Assembly: GCA_002693605.1 (NCBI GenBank)
Contig: NZQO01000079.1
Coordinates: 1 to 8,318 of the forward strand
Reading direction: 5' to 3'
DNA from: Flavobacteriaceae bacterium
GTDB lineage: Bacteria > Bacteroidota > Bacteroidia > Flavobacteriales > Flavobacteriaceae
Length of the DNA: 8,318 nucleotides
Shown in pieces: positions 1-6,136 of this stretch. The position numbers and the translations under genes are program-made. The stretch's first letter is position 1, and each line of letters begins with the position of its first letter. The notes beneath the pieces are model-generated. The model was not told the DNA's origin. It was given only the letters and a program-made list of their open reading frames with translations, and did no database searches.

Positions 1-144
1 GCGGGGGCCAGGGCGCAGGTGCTCATGGCCAATGCTTAGGCGCATGGTAGCGCACATCTCTCCAACGCTCTCTATCTTGCCCATTCGCTGGGGAAAGACA
101 TCATCGAGGAAGCGTTCGATTTGTTCGGCGTTCATGACGGTCAT
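1..144 (-). CDS. PaaI-family hotdog thioesterase, N-terminal part (partial)
   Basis: This gene runs off the left edge, and only its first 48 codons are visible. They read MTVMNAEQIERFLDDVFPQR and later contain R-L-S-I-G-H-E-H-L-R-P-G-P-R. An N-terminal helix with FLDDxFPQ followed by HLRPG is typical of PaaI/YdiI-like hotdog-fold thioesterases, in which the next residues usually continue as a SGP-type segment before the catalytic helix; that part is outside the window. Enzymes of this group hydrolyse acyl-CoA thioesters in the cytoplasm; the substrate cannot be told from this fragment. The start at 144 is chosen because an AGGA lies eight bases upstream on the minus strand; an in-frame ATG at 135 is the alternative. 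It is divergent from fucP and has no obvious link to fucose metabolism, so it is probably a flanking housekeeping gene. Confidence 0.72.
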   Translation of the reverse strand, partial: MTVMNAEQIERFLDDVFPQRMGKIESVGEMCATMRLSIGHEHLRPGPR

Positions 145-369
145 TGTTGTTGTCCTATTTGGTTATTTTTACACAATTTTGCTGCTACAAGTCAGCCTTT
201 CAAAGAGAAAGCAATAGTGAAGTGGCTAACATTGGACACAACTGGATCAGGTATACGTATAGCAACTCCAGTATTCAAGAAAACCAATTCTCGCTAGAAA
301 CCTTAGACGAATGGCTAGCAAGCCGAAGCTTGCCATATACATCCAAGTTGGCTATTTTACTTTCAGCGA
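145..369. other. AT-rich divergent intergenic region, no gene
   Basis: This stretch between the thioesterase and fucP holds the control signals of both genes and no credible coding sequence; open frames here start at unsupported codons with no ribosome binding site. By hand count, 241-300 has 23 G+C of 60, against 37 of 60 at 8161-8220 in glcB. Two further symmetric elements lie here: TATACGTATA at 252-261, a perfect 10-base palindrome, and GCAAGC/GCTTGC at 318-323/328-333 with a four-base loop, which overlaps the -35 box of fucP. No consensus CRP site (TGTGA-N6-TCACA) was seen. No clear promoter for the thioesterase could be named. Confidence 0.6.
330..358 (+). promoter_or_regulatory. Candidate sigma70 promoter of fucP
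   Basis: TTGCCA at 330-335 (5 of 6 to the -35 consensus) is separated by exactly 17 bases from TATTTT at 353-358 (4 of 6 to the -10 consensus). Transcription would begin near 365, just before the palindrome at 370-386, giving a leader of about 55 bases to the GTG start of fucP. The assignment rests on pattern and spacing only. Confidence 0.55.
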
Positions 370-386
370 AATTCATCAGATGAATT
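370..386. promoter_or_regulatory. Palindromic operator upstream of fucP (candidate GntR/FCD site)
   Basis: AATTCATCAGATGAATT is a perfect inverted repeat with 8-base arms around a single central A. It starts 12 bases after the proposed -10 box of fucP, where a bound repressor would block initiation or early elongation. A 15-of-17 match occurs at 2568-2584 in front of the catabolic operon. The symmetric half-sites fit CAT-N3-ATG, which has the same three-base centre as the TGGT-N3-ACCA sites of FadR-type GntR proteins. Assignment to the regulator encoded at 1786-2499 is inferred from proximity and recurrence. Confidence 0.68.
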
Positions 387-407
387 AGTCTTGAATAATA
401 ATATAAC

Positions 408-413
408 AAGGAG
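408..413 (+). promoter_or_regulatory. Ribosome binding site deciding the fucP start
   Basis: AAGGAG ends directly against the TTG at 414, so TTG cannot be used with normal spacing. The in-frame GTG at 420 is six bases downstream, which is optimal, so translation most likely starts at 420. Confidence 0.75.
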
Positions 414-419
414 TTGCTC

Positions 420-1769
420 GTGCAATCACAGCTTGCTGAACTATCGTCTAAAGAGAATTCAGAATTAAAAAAAGAACCATTCCTCCACAAAGGCATGCGC
501 CTGCCATTCTTGTTGATAGTTGCCTGTTTTGCGGCATGGGGGTTGGCTGGAAACTTGACCGACCCGCTGGTATCGGTTTTCGGTTCAGTTTTCTCAATGA
601 GCGCGTTTCAGTCTTCGTTGGTGCAATTTGCTTATTACGGGGCGTACTTCGCGTTAGCCATTCCAGCCGCCTGGATTAACTCGCAGCTTGGCTATAAGGG
701 TGGTGTGCTGATCGGCCTGCTTTTGGCCGCCACAGGCGGTTTTCTTTTCTTTCCTGCCTCAATTGTAATGACCTACTCAATGTTTCTTGTCGCTTTGTTC
801 ACGCTGGCGGCGGGACTCTCTATTTTGGAGACGTCAGCAAATCCTTATGTCATGGCTATGGGGCCACGGCACAATGCGACGCGCCGGCTTAACTTTGCAC
901 AGGCCTTCAATCCTATTGGTTCTAACCTTGGCGTGTTGTTGGCTGCGATCTTTATTTTGCCCCATGTTAATCCCGCCACAGCGGTAGATCGTGCGGCACT
1001 TTCGCAACAAGAGCTTGAAAGCATTCAGTCAGCCGAGCTGCAAGCTGTGATGGGCCCCTATATAACATTGGCGTTGCTCTACATTGTTATTGCTATCGCC
1101 ATCGCTATGGTGCGCGTTCCGGCGCATACGGCTTTGATGTCAGACCGCAAAGCAGACGCTGTGAAGCTGCCTGGTAGCCGCTTGGGGCGGTTGTTGAAAA
1201 ATCGTCGCTACTCATTTGGTGTTGTCGCCCAGTTCTTTAATGTTGCTGCTCAGACGTGCGCCTGGACGTTTACGCTCCACTACATCACTGAAAACCTGGG
1301 CGTTAGCAATACCGTCGCAGGGTACTGGCTTCAGGCATCTCTGTTGGTCTTTTTGTTCTCCCGCTTCCTTATGGTGGGGTTAATGGGGCGCTTTGATCCA
1401 CGTAAGTTAATGACGCTTATGTGTGTGCTGGGCGTAGGGCTATCCCTGTTTGCTGTAATAAGTGGTGGCATCGCTGGGTCAGTCGCTATCGTTCTGCTGA
1501 GTGCCTGTATTTCACTTCTATTTCCCACTATCTATGGCATCGCACTCACTGGGCTTGGTCAGGACACCAAATATGGTGCTGCGGGGCTAGTTATGGCGAT
1601 TGTTGGAGGCGCACTTATTCCTCCGTTACAAGGGTGGGTAATCGATATGACATCGGCTCGAATCAGTTACCTGGTAGTGATGGGGTGTTTCATGGTGATC
1701 GTTGGGTACGGCATGTATGTGTTGCGTAATCCTGCACCGGAGTCAGCCAATTCTGAGGATCTAGCCTAG
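420..1769 (+). CDS. fucP: L-fucose:H+ symporter, MFS family
   Basis: Inner-membrane major facilitator protein that imports L-fucose with a proton. The 449 residues are hydrophobic with a pattern consistent with twelve membrane helices and a longer central cytoplasmic loop around residues 235-265. FucP hallmarks are visible: NLTDP with Asp48 and SILETSANPY with Glu137, matching Asp46 and Glu135, the proton- and sugar-coupling acids of E. coli FucP. Further matches are LNFAQAFNPIG after helix 4 and GQDTKYG in the C-terminal half. E. coli FucP is 438 residues, so length agrees. The GTG start at 420 is chosen for its AAGGAG six bases upstream. Fucose as substrate follows from the family and the downstream fuconate genes; related FHS transporters carry other hexoses, so L-galactose or D-arabinose could also be carried. 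The gene has its own promoter and points at the regulator gene, ending 16 bases from it. Confidence 0.9.
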   Translation: MQSQLAELSSKENSELKKEPFLHKGMRLPFLLIVACFAAWGLAGNLTDPLVSVFGSVFSMSAFQSSLVQFAYYGAYFALAIPAAWINSQLGYKGGVLIGLLLAATGGFLFFPASIVMTYSMFLVALFTLAAGLSILETSANPYVMAMGPRHNATRRLNFAQAFNPIGSNLGVLLAAIFILPHVNPATAVDRAALSQQELESIQSAELQAVMGPYITLALLYIVIAIAIAMVRVPAHTALMSDRKADAVKLPGSRLGRLLKNRRYSFGVVAQFFNVAAQTCAWTFTLHYITENLGVSNTVAGYWLQASLLVFLFSRFLMVGLMGRFDPRKLMTLMCVLGVGLSLFAVISGGIAGSVAIVLLSACISLLFPTIYGIALTGLGQDTKYGAAGLVMAIVGGALIPPLQGWVIDMTSARISYLVVMGCFMVIVGYGMYVLRNPAPESANSEDLA

Positions 1770-1785
1770 TGCTTATCGCCGGGGA

Positions 1786-2499
1786 TCAGTCTTCCAGATT
1801 AACGGCAACCTGAGCCAGGTGAGTGTGCATGGCAGCATGCGCTGAAATGGGGTCGCCAGCGGCAATCGCATTCAGTACTGCCAGATGTTCATGGTGAGTC
1901 GTGTCCAGGCGGCCCCCGCGGTAAATGGACTGCCATATCCTCATTCTTAGCGTTGGACGAGACAGTGCTTCTAAAAGAGCGATAAGGATGGGGTTTCGGG
2001 AGATCCTTGCCACCGTGAGATGAAACTCCAGGTCTATCGCCATGGCAGCTTCGTGATCTTTAGCTCGAATGGCAGGTTCCGCCGTTTTGAGAAGGTGTTT
2101 GAGTTGCTCAATATCTTCCGGTGTCCTTCGCGAAGCCGCGGTAGCAGCAGACTCAACTTCAAGTGCTTGGCGCACAGCGTGCAGGTCAAGTGAGGATTTG
2201 TCGCCCTGAATGCTGGCCCAAAAAACCAGCGGTTTAAGAAGTAAATGAGGATCAAGCGTTGTAACGGTAGTGCCGGAGCCTTGCCTTGTTTCTAGGATGC
2301 CCATGGCAACCAGTGCGCGTACACCTTCTCGAAGAGAGCTGCGAGATACATTGAAACGCTCGGCAAGTAGGGACTCTACAGGGAGCCTATCACCAGGCTT
2401 GATCTCTCTCGAAGTGATCATGTCCTGGATGCCTTGAACAACCACTTCGTTTTGTGATGGGCGGCGTACAGCGTTGTCTGCGAGGTTGTCTTCACTCAT
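1786..2499 (-). CDS. GntR-family transcriptional regulator, FadR/FCD subfamily (probable fucose-locus repressor)
   Basis: Cytoplasmic DNA-binding regulator of 237 residues, the usual size for FadR-type GntR proteins. An N-terminal winged helix-turn-helix spans about residues 17-85, with PGDRLPVESLLAERFNVSRS and LREGVRALVAMGILETRQGSG as the recognition region. A C-terminal all-helical FCD ligand-binding domain spans about 105-230. Asp156, His160, His205 and His227 sit at the spacing of the FCD metal site, suggesting a metal-assisted acid effector. By analogy with UxuR, ExuR and LldR relatives, the effector may be a pathway acid such as L-fuconate or 2-keto-3-deoxy-L-fuconate; this is inference. 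ATG at 2499 has AGGA five bases upstream. It is divergent from the catabolic operon and convergent with fucP. The shared palindromes at 370-386 and 2568-2584 are its likely operators, the second also placed to allow autoregulation. Confidence 0.9.
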   Translation of the reverse strand: MSEDNLADNAVRRPSQNEVVVQGIQDMITSREIKPGDRLPVESLLAERFNVSRSSLREGVRALVAMGILETRQGSGTTVTTLDPHLLLKPLVFWASIQGDKSSLDLHAVRQALEVESAATAASRRTPEDIEQLKHLLKTAEPAIRAKDHEAAMAIDLEFHLTVARISRNPILIALLEALSRPTLRMRIWQSIYRGGRLDTTHHEHLAVLNAIAAGDPISAHAAMHTHLAQVAVNLED

Positions 2500-2525
2500 G
2501 CGCTTTCCTGGGTTATTGCGGTGAA

Positions 2526-2554
2526 TTAAGAAAGTTTGAAGCTAGCGTAAGAAT
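2526..2554 (+). promoter_or_regulatory. Weak candidate promoter of the catabolic operon
   Basis: TTAAGA at 2526-2531 and AAGAAT at 2549-2554 are 17 bases apart, each matching consensus at 4 of 6 positions. The strongest argument is geometry: the -10 would end 13 bases before the operator at 2568, almost the same as the 11-base gap at fucP. The match is poor enough that an activator or another start point is possible. Confidence 0.28.
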
Positions 2555-2567
2555 TAAGCCAGAGTTA

Positions 2568-2584
2568 AATACATCATATGAATT
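2568..2584. promoter_or_regulatory. Second operator copy in the regulator/dehydratase divergent region
   Basis: AATACATCATATGAATT matches the palindrome upstream of fucP at 15 of 17 positions and keeps the CAT-N3-ATG core with AAT and ATT outer ends. It lies 12 bases before the dehydratase start codon and just ahead of its GAGG, and about 70 bases upstream of the regulator start on the other strand. Binding here could control the catabolic operon and the regulator gene together. The recurrence is directly visible; the identity of the binding protein is inferred. Confidence 0.66.
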
Positions 2585-2596
2585 TGAGGTTCAAAG

Positions 2597-3919
2597 ATGA
2601 CTGCTATTACTGCCATTGACCTTATCGATCTGCGATTTCCTACGTCAGACAGTAGCGATGGATCTGATGCTGTTAATAAGGATGCAGATTACTCTGCCGC
2701 TTATCTCCGGCTTATAACGGACAATGATGCGCTCTATGGATGCGGGTTTACTTTTACCATAGGGCGTGGAAATGATATCTGCCTTCAAGCGGTTAGCGCA
2801 TTAGCCTCTCGCTTCGTCGGACGTGATGTGGCTGAGTTATGCGATAAGCCTGGGCAAGCCTACCGTGAACTTGCAGAGGACTCTCAGCTTCGTTGGCTCG
2901 GGCCAGATAAAGGGGTCGTTCACTTGGCTCGTGCCGCTGTGATGAATGCGGTATGGGATCTTGCAGCACGCCGAGCAGGGCTGCCGCTCTGGCAATATAT
3001 CTGTGAAATGGAACCGGCTGATCTCGTCAATCAACTCGACTTTAGCTACCTCTCTGATGTGCTGACGGCCGATGAGGCCGTCGCCATGCTGGAAGAGCAG
3101 CGCCAATATCGTGAAGAACGAATTTCCGATCTCAAGGATCATGGGTTTCAGTGCTATACAACATCCGCCGGGTGGCTGGGGTATTCGGATGAAAAGCTTG
3201 AAAGGCTCTGCCGCGAAGCGATTGAGGAGGGCTATCAGCATATTAAGCTTAAGGTCGGTGCAAACCCTGAAGACGATGAGCGTCGGCTGGGTATTGCTCG
3301 TTCGGTGATTGGCTCGGACAGATCGTTAATGATCGATGCCAACCAGATTTGGGATGTGCCAGAAGCGATCCAGAGGGTGCGGGAGTTAGCCCATCACAAC
3401 CTGCTATGGATTGAAGAGCCCACTAGCCCTGATGATGTTTTAGGCCACCGCGCTATTGCCGATGGTGTTCGCGATGAGGGCATTGGCATCGCGACCGGTG
3501 AGCATGGTATGAACCGTGTACTGTTCAAACAGTTACTGCAAGCCAACGCTGTCGATTTTGTCCAGATCGATTCCTGCCGACTCGCCAGTATCAACGAAAT
3601 TATTCCTGTCTTACTCATGGCTAAAAAATTCGCGAAACCCGTGTGTCCTCACGCGGGTGGTGTCGGGCTTTGTGAGCTTGTTAGCCACTTGGTGATGATT
3701 GATTACGTCGCGGTCTCAGGCCCGATGGAGGGGCGTGTTGCTGAATACGTGGATCACCTTCACGAACATTTCGTTGATCCTTGCAGAGTTAAAAACGGGG
3801 CTTACTTGCTGCCGGAAGCTCCTGGCTACTCGGCGGAAATAAAAACGGAGTCGCTGGCGAGTTGGGCTTGGCCGAATGGTTCTGAGTGGAAGAAGCGCCG
3901 AGACGGAGCCGCTATATGA
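2597..3919 (+). CDS. fucD: L-fuconate dehydratase (enolase superfamily)
   Basis: Cytoplasmic Mg-dependent enzyme converting L-fuconate to 2-keto-3-deoxy-L-fuconate and water. It has 440 residues, like characterised FucD. It opens with an LRFPTSDSSDGSDA-type N-terminus and GFTFTIGRGN in the capping domain, then a barrel domain with catalytic KLK (Lys217 and Lys219), metal ligands Asp247 (IDANQ), Glu273 (IEEPTSPDD) and Glu302 (ATGEHG), QIDSCR, and His352 in CPHAGGVGLCE. The C-terminal EYVDHLHEHF is also characteristic of fuconate dehydratases. All catalytic residues of the Xanthomonas enzyme have counterparts. Known FucD enzymes also accept L-galactonate and D-arabinonate, so the pathway may be broader than fucose. 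ATG at 2597 has GAGG seven bases upstream. It is the first gene of the operon and overlaps the next gene by four bases. Confidence 0.95.
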   Translation: MTAITAIDLIDLRFPTSDSSDGSDAVNKDADYSAAYLRLITDNDALYGCGFTFTIGRGNDICLQAVSALASRFVGRDVAELCDKPGQAYRELAEDSQLRWLGPDKGVVHLARAAVMNAVWDLAARRAGLPLWQYICEMEPADLVNQLDFSYLSDVLTADEAVAMLEEQRQYREERISDLKDHGFQCYTTSAGWLGYSDEKLERLCREAIEEGYQHIKLKVGANPEDDERRLGIARSVIGSDRSLMIDANQIWDVPEAIQRVRELAHHNLLWIEEPTSPDDVLGHRAIADGVRDEGIGIATGEHGMNRVLFKQLLQANAVDFVQIDSCRLASINEIIPVLLMAKKFAKPVCPHAGGVGLCELVSHLVMIDYVAVSGPMEGRVAEYVDHLHEHFVDPCRVKNGAYLLPEAPGYSAEIKTESLASWAWPNGSEWKKRRDGAAI

Positions 3920-4350
3920 TGAAAGGACGCGTTCTGCATCCGGCGTTGCTTTCTGGTCTAGCTGAGGCGGGCCATGGAGCGCAGATTCTCATTGCTGATG
4001 CGCTTTATCCGCATTCAACGGGGGCGCCGCCTACTGCTCCAAGAGTCCACTTAAACCTTTGTGCAGGAATGATTCCGGCTGCCGACGTTTTAAAGGCGGT
4101 AGCAGAGACGATTTATGTGGAGTCTGCGATTTATATGCAAACGGCCGAAGGCGGTGCCTCTGAAGCTGTTAAGGAATTTCAGCAGTTGCTGGCTTCGCAT
4201 GTTCATCGTGGCGGAGAAGACATCATATGGTCGAGTTTGGCGCGGATGGAATTTTATGCGGCTTGTCGTGAGCCCGACGTATGCCTTCTCGTTGCTACCG
4301 GTGAAACACGCCCGTATTCGAATCTCTTGCTGACGGTCGGCGTGCCATGA
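3916..4350 (+). CDS. fucU: RbsD/FucU-family L-fucose mutarotase
   Basis: Small cytoplasmic protein of 144 residues expected to interconvert alpha and beta anomers of L-fucose, feeding the sugar dehydrogenase the correct form. Family features are the GHG motif with His20, ADALYP with Asp28, RMEFYAACREPDV in the second half, and VATGETRPYSNLLLTVGVP at the end, which parallels the ITGERAKYGNILLKKGV end of E. coli FucU. The usual HGD of E. coli and human FucU is HGA here (Ala22, then Gln23), so this belongs to a divergent subgroup and the exact sugar is uncertain. A longer reading from an upstream GTG at 3886 is rejected: ATG at 3916 overlaps the dehydratase stop as ATGA and has GGAG seven bases upstream. 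An ATG at 3919 is the minor alternative. It overlaps the next gene by four bases. Confidence 0.85.
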   Translation: MMKGRVLHPALLSGLAEAGHGAQILIADALYPHSTGAPPTAPRVHLNLCAGMIPAADVLKAVAETIYVESAIYMQTAEGGASEAVKEFQQLLASHVHRGGEDIIWSSLARMEFYAACREPDVCLLVATGETRPYSNLLLTVGVP

Positions 4351-5141
4351 TTATCGATACACACCTTCACATCTGGGACACGTCAGCTGTCTGTGTTTCG
4401 TGGCTTGCTCAAGCAGGATTGCCATCCAAATCAGCCATCCCCGAGCGGGTTGAGAAACGCCAATACATTCTCGTTGAAGCCGATGCCGATGACCCCGTCA
4501 AGGAAGCTGATTGGCTCGCTGATATAGCAGAGAAGGACTCGCGGGTTTACGGCATCGTGGCTGGTGTGGCGCTCGAGGCACATGACGCTACTGAAAGGCT
4601 GGAAAGAGTTACAACGCCCAAGTTGGTTGGTGTGCGTAGGCTTCTACAGGATCGTAACCTCTTCAACTCGCCTTATCTCTTACAGGGAATGAAAAGACTT
4701 GCAGACAACGGCATTCCGTTTGATGCCTGCGTTAGGGCCGGGGAATTACCTGCACTCACCCAACTGCTTTCGCAAGTGCCTGAGCTTACTGTGGTGCTGG
4801 ATCATATGGGAAAGCCTGAGGTTGGTAATAAACAGGCCATGCTCAATTGGCACCGAGACTTGGCATGTCTTGCGGAGCTACCCAACGTACATTGCAAGCT
4901 CTCCGGGTTGCCTGCGGAATGCCAAGGGTCTATAGCGCTGGAAGATGTTACGGCTGGCGTGGTGGGGGCCGCCGTTGCGCTTTTCGGCCCTCAGCGTTGC
5001 CTACTCGGCAGTGACTATCCCGTTAGCCTGGATACCTACGATTGGTGCTTGCGAGTATTAGAACTCTTGCCTGCTGAACACCGTGCGGCAATTGCCCACG
5101 AGAATGCCCTTCGTATCTACTCAAGGAGACCAAGTCAATGA
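4347..5141 (+). CDS. L-fuconolactonase, amidohydrolase superfamily (COG3618)
   Basis: Cytoplasmic lactonase of 264 residues expected to hydrolyse L-fucono-lactone to L-fuconate, the step between the dehydrogenase and the dehydratase. The TIM-barrel amidohydrolase landmarks of COG3618 are visible in order: THLHIWD with His6 and His8 at strand 1, VGVRRLLQD in the middle, VVLDHMGKP with His153, NVHCKLSGL, and LLGSDYPVS with Asp223 after strand 8. LigI and the Burkholderia fuconolactonase belong to the same group; lactones of other aldoses are possible substrates, and position in the operon favours L-fuconolactone. At 264 residues it is slightly short but retains all motifs. Its ATG overlaps the fucU stop (ATGA) and its own stop overlaps the next start in the same way, suggesting translational coupling on both sides. 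Confidence 0.88.
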   Translation: MIIDTHLHIWDTSAVCVSWLAQAGLPSKSAIPERVEKRQYILVEADADDPVKEADWLADIAEKDSRVYGIVAGVALEAHDATERLERVTTPKLVGVRRLLQDRNLFNSPYLLQGMKRLADNGIPFDACVRAGELPALTQLLSQVPELTVVLDHMGKPEVGNKQAMLNWHRDLACLAELPNVHCKLSGLPAECQGSIALEDVTAGVVGAAVALFGPQRCLLGSDYPVSLDTYDWCLRVLELLPAEHRAAIAHENALRIYSRRPSQ

Positions 5142-6136
5142 CCGTATCTTCTATTACTCATCGTTTACCTGACAAGCTCAGCACCGCCTTTAGTGAGTTA
5201 GGGTTTGGTACGGCGCAATTTGGAAACATGGGCAAAGAGGTAGCAGAGCAGGATTGCTTTAACGCTGTAGAAGCCGCATGGGAGGGCGGGCTAAGGTTCT
5301 TCGACACCGCCCCACATTATGGTTTAGGGCTTTCCGAAGAGCGGATTGGTAGAGCGCTTAGTGGGCAGTCGCGCAAGGATTACGTTATTTCCACCAAGGT
5401 GGGAAGACTGCTAAGAGAGAACCCAATGCCGCAGGGTTCTGATCATCAAAATGGTTTTCTTGTTCCCGATAATCTAACGCGCCTTCGTGACTATACCGCC
5501 GATGGGGTACAGCGCAGCCTTGAAGAGTCGCTGGGGCGACTGAAACTCGACGCTGTCGACATTCTCTGGATTCATGATCCTGAAGAGCCGACTGACCGTT
5601 TTGATGAGGCGATCAGCGGTGCGGTACCCATGCTGAATCGACTTCGCAGCGAAGGGGTTATTTCAGCGTGGGGTATTGGTTCTAAAGACGCCGCTATGCT
5701 GCGCCGTTTCGTGGACCATTCCGACCCCGATTTAATCATGCTTGCCGGTAGGTATACCCTGCTTGAGCAGGAGCAAGTGGGGTTGATGTCAGCCTGTCAG
5801 GTGAAAGGAGTGGGCGTTATTGCCGTTGGGGTTTTCAACTCTGGATTACTTGCGCGCGAAGAGCCGTCCGAGGGTGCGTGGTATGAGTACGGCCCCGCAC
5901 CCAAGTGGGCACTGGATCGGACGCGGCAGATTGCTGCGGTGGCGCGTGATCATGGAGTGAGCCTTCCTGAGGCCGCGCTGAACTTTCCCAAGCGGCATCC
6001 TGCTGTCGTGAATGTTATGGCCGGTATGCGTTCGGTTGCGCAAGTTGAGAAGAATCTTGCGCTCGCGTCATCCGAAATACCCGAAGCATTCTGGAATGAT
6101 CTGCGGACTCTGGGTCTGCTTAAGGAGGAAGTATGA
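5138..6136 (+). CDS. Aldo/keto reductase, probable L-fucose 1-dehydrogenase (D-threo-aldose 1-dehydrogenase)
   Basis: Cytoplasmic NAD(P)-dependent enzyme of 332 residues expected to oxidise L-fucose at C1 to the lactone. The AKR catalytic set is complete: Asp56 and Tyr61 in FFDTAPHYGLGLSE, Lys87 in ISTKVGR, and His146 in ILWIHDPEEP. GFGTAQFGNMG near residues 22-32 and VNVMAGMRS near the C-terminus, a nucleotide-binding end, match the D-threo-aldose dehydrogenase/pyridoxal 4-dehydrogenase branch. Pseudomonas L-fucose dehydrogenase falls in this branch, and the operon supplies the lactonase, so fucose oxidation is the natural role. The alternative is that the SDR at 6988 does this step. The ATG overlaps the upstream stop by four bases and AAGGAG lies nine bases before it at 5123-5128, so it can also be initiated independently. 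Confidence 0.87.
   Translation: MTVSSITHRLPDKLSTAFSELGFGTAQFGNMGKEVAEQDCFNAVEAAWEGGLRFFDTAPHYGLGLSEERIGRALSGQSRKDYVISTKVGRLLRENPMPQGSDHQNGFLVPDNLTRLRDYTADGVQRSLEESLGRLKLDAVDILWIHDPEEPTDRFDEAISGAVPMLNRLRSEGVISAWGIGSKDAAMLRRFVDHSDPDLIMLAGRYTLLEQEQVGLMSACQVKGVGVIAVGVFNSGLLAREEPSEGAWYEYGPAPKWALDRTRQIAAVARDHGVSLPEAALNFPKRHPAVVNVMAGMRSVAQVEKNLALASSEIPEAFWNDLRTLGLLKEEV
6121..6128 (+). promoter_or_regulatory. Perfect Shine-Dalgarno before the FAH-family gene
   Basis: TAAGGAGG is fully complementary to the 3' end of 16S rRNA and sits inside the last codons of the aldo/keto reductase, four bases before the ATG at 6133. It is the strongest ribosome binding site in the operon and predicts high translation of the terminal hydrolase despite its distal place. 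Confidence 0.7.

Noticed and set aside
144..383. A 79-codon open frame filling the divergent intergenic region, starting at TTG
   Set aside because: No ribosome binding site, no recognisable family, and it covers the fucP promoter and the operator palindrome; most likely chance in AT-rich DNA.
2523..2558. Direct repeat GAATTAAG at 2523-2530 and 2551-2558
   Set aside because: Eight AT-rich bases repeated once in a non-coding region is weak; no third copy and no match to the palindromic operator beyond GAATT.
2837..3241. A 134-codon minus-strand open frame inside the dehydratase
   Set aside because: It is antisense to a well-conserved enzyme gene and its translation resembles no known protein.
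3886..3915. Ten-codon N-terminal extension of the mutarotase from a GTG
   Set aside because: It overlaps the dehydratase by over 30 bases, is not a family-conserved region, and the ATG at 3916 has the standard ATGA overlap and a GGAG seven bases upstream.
4221..4229. CATCATATG, identical to the core of the operator at 2568-2584
   Set aside because: It lies inside fucU coding sequence and the right flank (GTCG) does not match the ATT end of the motif; chance is the simpler reading.
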